Shown here: piece after piece, positions 62,181-64,000 of the stretch | Layout of the letters: every line of letters begins with the position of its first letter | Position numbering within the stretch: position 1 is the stretch's first letter | DNA from: Pectinophora gossypiella | Taxonomy: Eukaryota > Arthropoda > Insecta > Lepidoptera > Gelechiidae | Length of the DNA stretch: 64,000 nucleotides | Reading direction: 5' to 3' | NCBI RefSeq assembly: GCF_024362695.1 | Contig: NC_065408.1 | Coordinates: forward strand, 1,550,001 to 1,614,000 | Translations under genes and position numbers: made by a program | The notes under the pieces: generated by a model | What the model saw: the letters and a program-made list of their open reading frames with translations, nothing else | Database searches by the model: none | Told to the model about the DNA's origin: nothing

Positions 62181-62904
62181 ATATAAACTGAAAGATAATG
62201 ATGTCAGAAAACGGGGCAGGCAGGTGTCTGTTAGTCCAGTCAGTCGTTGGACCGGGAACGAAAGTGCTATGGCAGCTTCGTTGCAGGAATTCTGATGGCA
62301 GATTTCTGGTAATGCCTCCCTTATGATTACTTCCGTCACCGCACTCCTTACGCTCCTATTGTCAACTCGGTCACGAGGGCAACCAAAAAATACGCGAGAA
62401 ATTTAATTTTAGACGCAGTTATAAGCAAAGAATTTGAGGAAAAGATTTGGTTTTGCTATAATTCAAGTAAATGGAACGTAGGTACACTTCTCATCAATAA
62501 AAACGAAATACCTGCAGTTCGCAGTCGGGTAAAAATGAAATGGAATTGTATTTTATTAGAATTTGATTTTGATACGTATATTTTGTGCTATGTTTGTTGA
62601 TAGCGAGCGTTTGTACTCGATTGTTGTTTCAAAACTTTTTAATATTCGAAGTAAGAACAAATTTAATAAGTACTCGTAATTGGCTAAATGAGTATGCTGA
62701 CTTCTAATTCCATTTGTTTTTTGTTTAAAAAGCTTTGTATTGTTTAATGGATTGTATGACGAAACGTTCCAAACCAAATAAGTTCAAATTATTTTTCTTT
62801 GTTGCACTGAATTTTTTTTTTCTAATTTTGTCACTAGTTGCAGTCGGTCGGAGGACCATAAGCAGGTCTGTTCTTTCATGCCATCAGTCGGGTAACGGTG
62901 TTGG
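62181..62904. other. No gene seen
   Basis: AT-rich non-coding DNA; no repeat matched. Confidence 0.4.
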
Positions 62905-63140
62905 CGTCTGTGGTCCAGTGGTTGAGCGTTGGACTCACGATCCGGAGGCCCCGGGCTCGAATCCCGGTGAGGACATATCAGGCTGATCACATGATTGTCC
63001 GAGAGTAAGATGATTCATACGTAAGTATGTAATCGCTATATGAGCCATGTCACGGGCCTTTGGCGGCTCAATCATAACCCTGAAACCAAGGTAAATGAGG
63101 CTGGTATTCCACCTCACAACCCGCACGATAGAAGAAGATA
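62905..63140 (+). mobile_element. S1 SINE with internal deletion
   Basis: Head 'gtctgtggtccagtggttga', B box 'gggctcgaatcccgg', tail 'cccgcacgatagaagaagat'. About 90 bp of the middle, including the TTCGGAAGGCACG block, are missing. Confidence 0.8.
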
Positions 63141-63290
63141 AAAGAAAGAAAGAAAAATATTTATTTCCCCACACAAAAACATTGTACATGACAATTTACT
63201 AGTTTAAACTGACAGATTTTGTGAAAGGGCTGATGCCTAAACTAAGTTAAAAACTTGTAATATCGGTCATCAGGCCTTACCCCGGAATAA
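63141..63290 (-). repeat. LINE 3'UTR
   Basis: (AAAG)n, 'aaaatatttatttccccaca', 'tgacagattttgtgaaaggg', 'ggtcatcaggcc'. Resembles 49375-49530. Confidence 0.55.
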
Positions 63291-63410
63291 AACAGCAACA
63301 TTGAACCTTATTCTATGTGCAGGCATGCAGACAAATAGGTACTTATATAGTTTATATAATAATAATATTAAAAAAAGTAACAGAATTGTGTTCCTTGATA
63401 AACAAAAGAT

Positions 63411-63717
63411 AATTAAAACACACGGGTTCTTACCGCGTTTAAATGGGGATATGAGACTCCCGATATTTCGACACTGTTGCAAGTGCCATGATCACGGGAT
63501 GACTGATGAGATTGGAGTGGTGTAGGTAGATCCATAATTTTCTACGGGCAGACATATCTGTCTACCCTCTTTCTTTGCCGCTTGTTTATGTTTTTGATAT
63601 CGGAATGTTCGGAACCATCTGAACTCGCACCAAACTCACTACGACAAACCGCACTCACTGTGTGTGTGTGTTATGTGTTTTAATTATGATAATAACCGCG
63701 TAAACTTAAAACAATGT
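63411..63717 (+). mobile_element. Family F, 307-bp copy with 13-bp TSD
   Basis: Left arm 'gggttcttaccgcgtttaaa', centre 'tcccgatatttcgacactgt' to 'ttgatatcggaatgt'. A ~60-bp replacement takes most of the right arm (63610-63670, 'ctcgcaccaaactcactacg'). Then 'ttttaattatgataataacc' and 'gcgtaaacttaaaacaatgt'. TSD ATAAACAAAAGAT at 63398-63410 and 63718-63730. Confidence 0.9.
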
Positions 63718-63904
63718 ATAAACAAAAGATGTTTGTATAGATGTGTTTGTGAGTAGTGTGAATTGTGGTGAGTGGGTCTTACGACGTGTGTGTGAGTGCG
63801 TGCGTACAGAGTGCAATTATAATTTATAATAGGCGTGATGTTATCATATTTAGGTATATTTCCCAATGTTTTCTTATAAGACCAAATAAAAACAAACCAC
63901 ACAA

Positions 63905-64000
63905 CAAACATAGAACACGTTCAGCTGCTTGTCTTCCCGGGCATGTCGTAAAAACCGACAGAGGGATTGCGTCCTCTAGCATGATGGACTAATGTTATGG
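63905..64000 (+). repeat. Family E repeat, cut by the window edge
   Basis: 'tagaacacgttcagctgctt', 'cttcccgggcatgtcgtaaa', 'gcgtcctctagcatgatgga', up to the last base. Confidence 0.75.

Noticed and set aside
63411..63717. Hammerhead ribozyme in family F
   Set aside because: CTGATGAG occurs (63502), but no GAAA block follows it on the same strand in the right order. The CGAAA is on the opposite strand.
1..64000. LTR retrotransposon or telomeric TTAGG arrays
   Set aside because: I found no paired LTRs with a primer-binding site, no gag-pol frames and no TTAGG runs.

Overview
The window looks like AT-rich, repeat-dominated nuclear DNA of a moth or butterfly (Lepidoptera). The evidence is several tRNA-headed SINE families with (GAA)n, (TATG)n or (GATGAT)n tails, RTE-type LINE 3' ends, LINE tails of the 'gcaataaagtatttgattt' type, and a two-ORF LINE whose ORF1 ends in a baculovirus FP-like domain. 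I cannot name the species. I found no host protein-coding exon, rRNA or functional tRNA gene that I would defend. The only intact genes are the two ORFs of one LINE.

Layout. 1-9 kb: small TIR elements (families A, B, F, X, Y), SINE and LINE debris. 9-16 kb: the first hairpin element of family H, a near-perfect foldback at 11.3 kb, then a block made of a 440-bp inverted repeat, CA-rich satellite units and a ~250-bp tandem repeat. 16-31 kb: degraded SINE and LINE tails, a GC-rich hairpin inside word-repetitive DNA (20.7-21.4 kb) and a ~190-bp tandem repeat (27.5-28 kb). 31-42 kb: SINEs with clear target-site duplications (TSDs), two further H copies, one of them nested in an A element, a LINE ORF2 C-terminal remnant and an RTE remnant. 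42-50 kb: a cluster in which B and F elements are inserted into each other, an RTE insertion with an 11-bp TSD and a CA microsatellite. 50-55 kb: fragments, a degenerate word-repeat tract and a Harbinger-like element with TAA TSDs. 55.4-60.3 kb: the intact two-ORF LINE on the minus strand. 60-64 kb: mixed fragments and the cleanest F copy.

Family labels used below are local. A = ~146-bp Tc1/mariner-like MITE. B = ~300-bp TIR element beginning TGGCCCCG. D = element ending CAGGGTGTTAGTGACATCG. E = repeat with the (TATG)n tail. F = foldback element with 13-15-bp TSDs. G = ~110-bp repeat containing GACCCAGAGGGGGTGAGG. H = 463-bp element with one terminal hairpin. K = repeat with a conserved core around GGGCGTCGTCTGAGAGG. 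L = a LINE 3'UTR family. M, N, P, Q, R, U = small dispersed repeats. S1-S4 = SINEs. X/Y = nested MITE pair.

How the parts relate. LINE machinery presumably moves the SINEs: S3 and S4 carry 3' ends resembling the RTE 3' end, and E shares a tail with another LINE. The most unusual items are family F (inner inverted repeats, a unique 3' extension, 13-15-bp TSDs), family H (near-identical copies with a ~145-bp terminal hairpin), and the insertions whose empty sites can be read from other copies in this same window.
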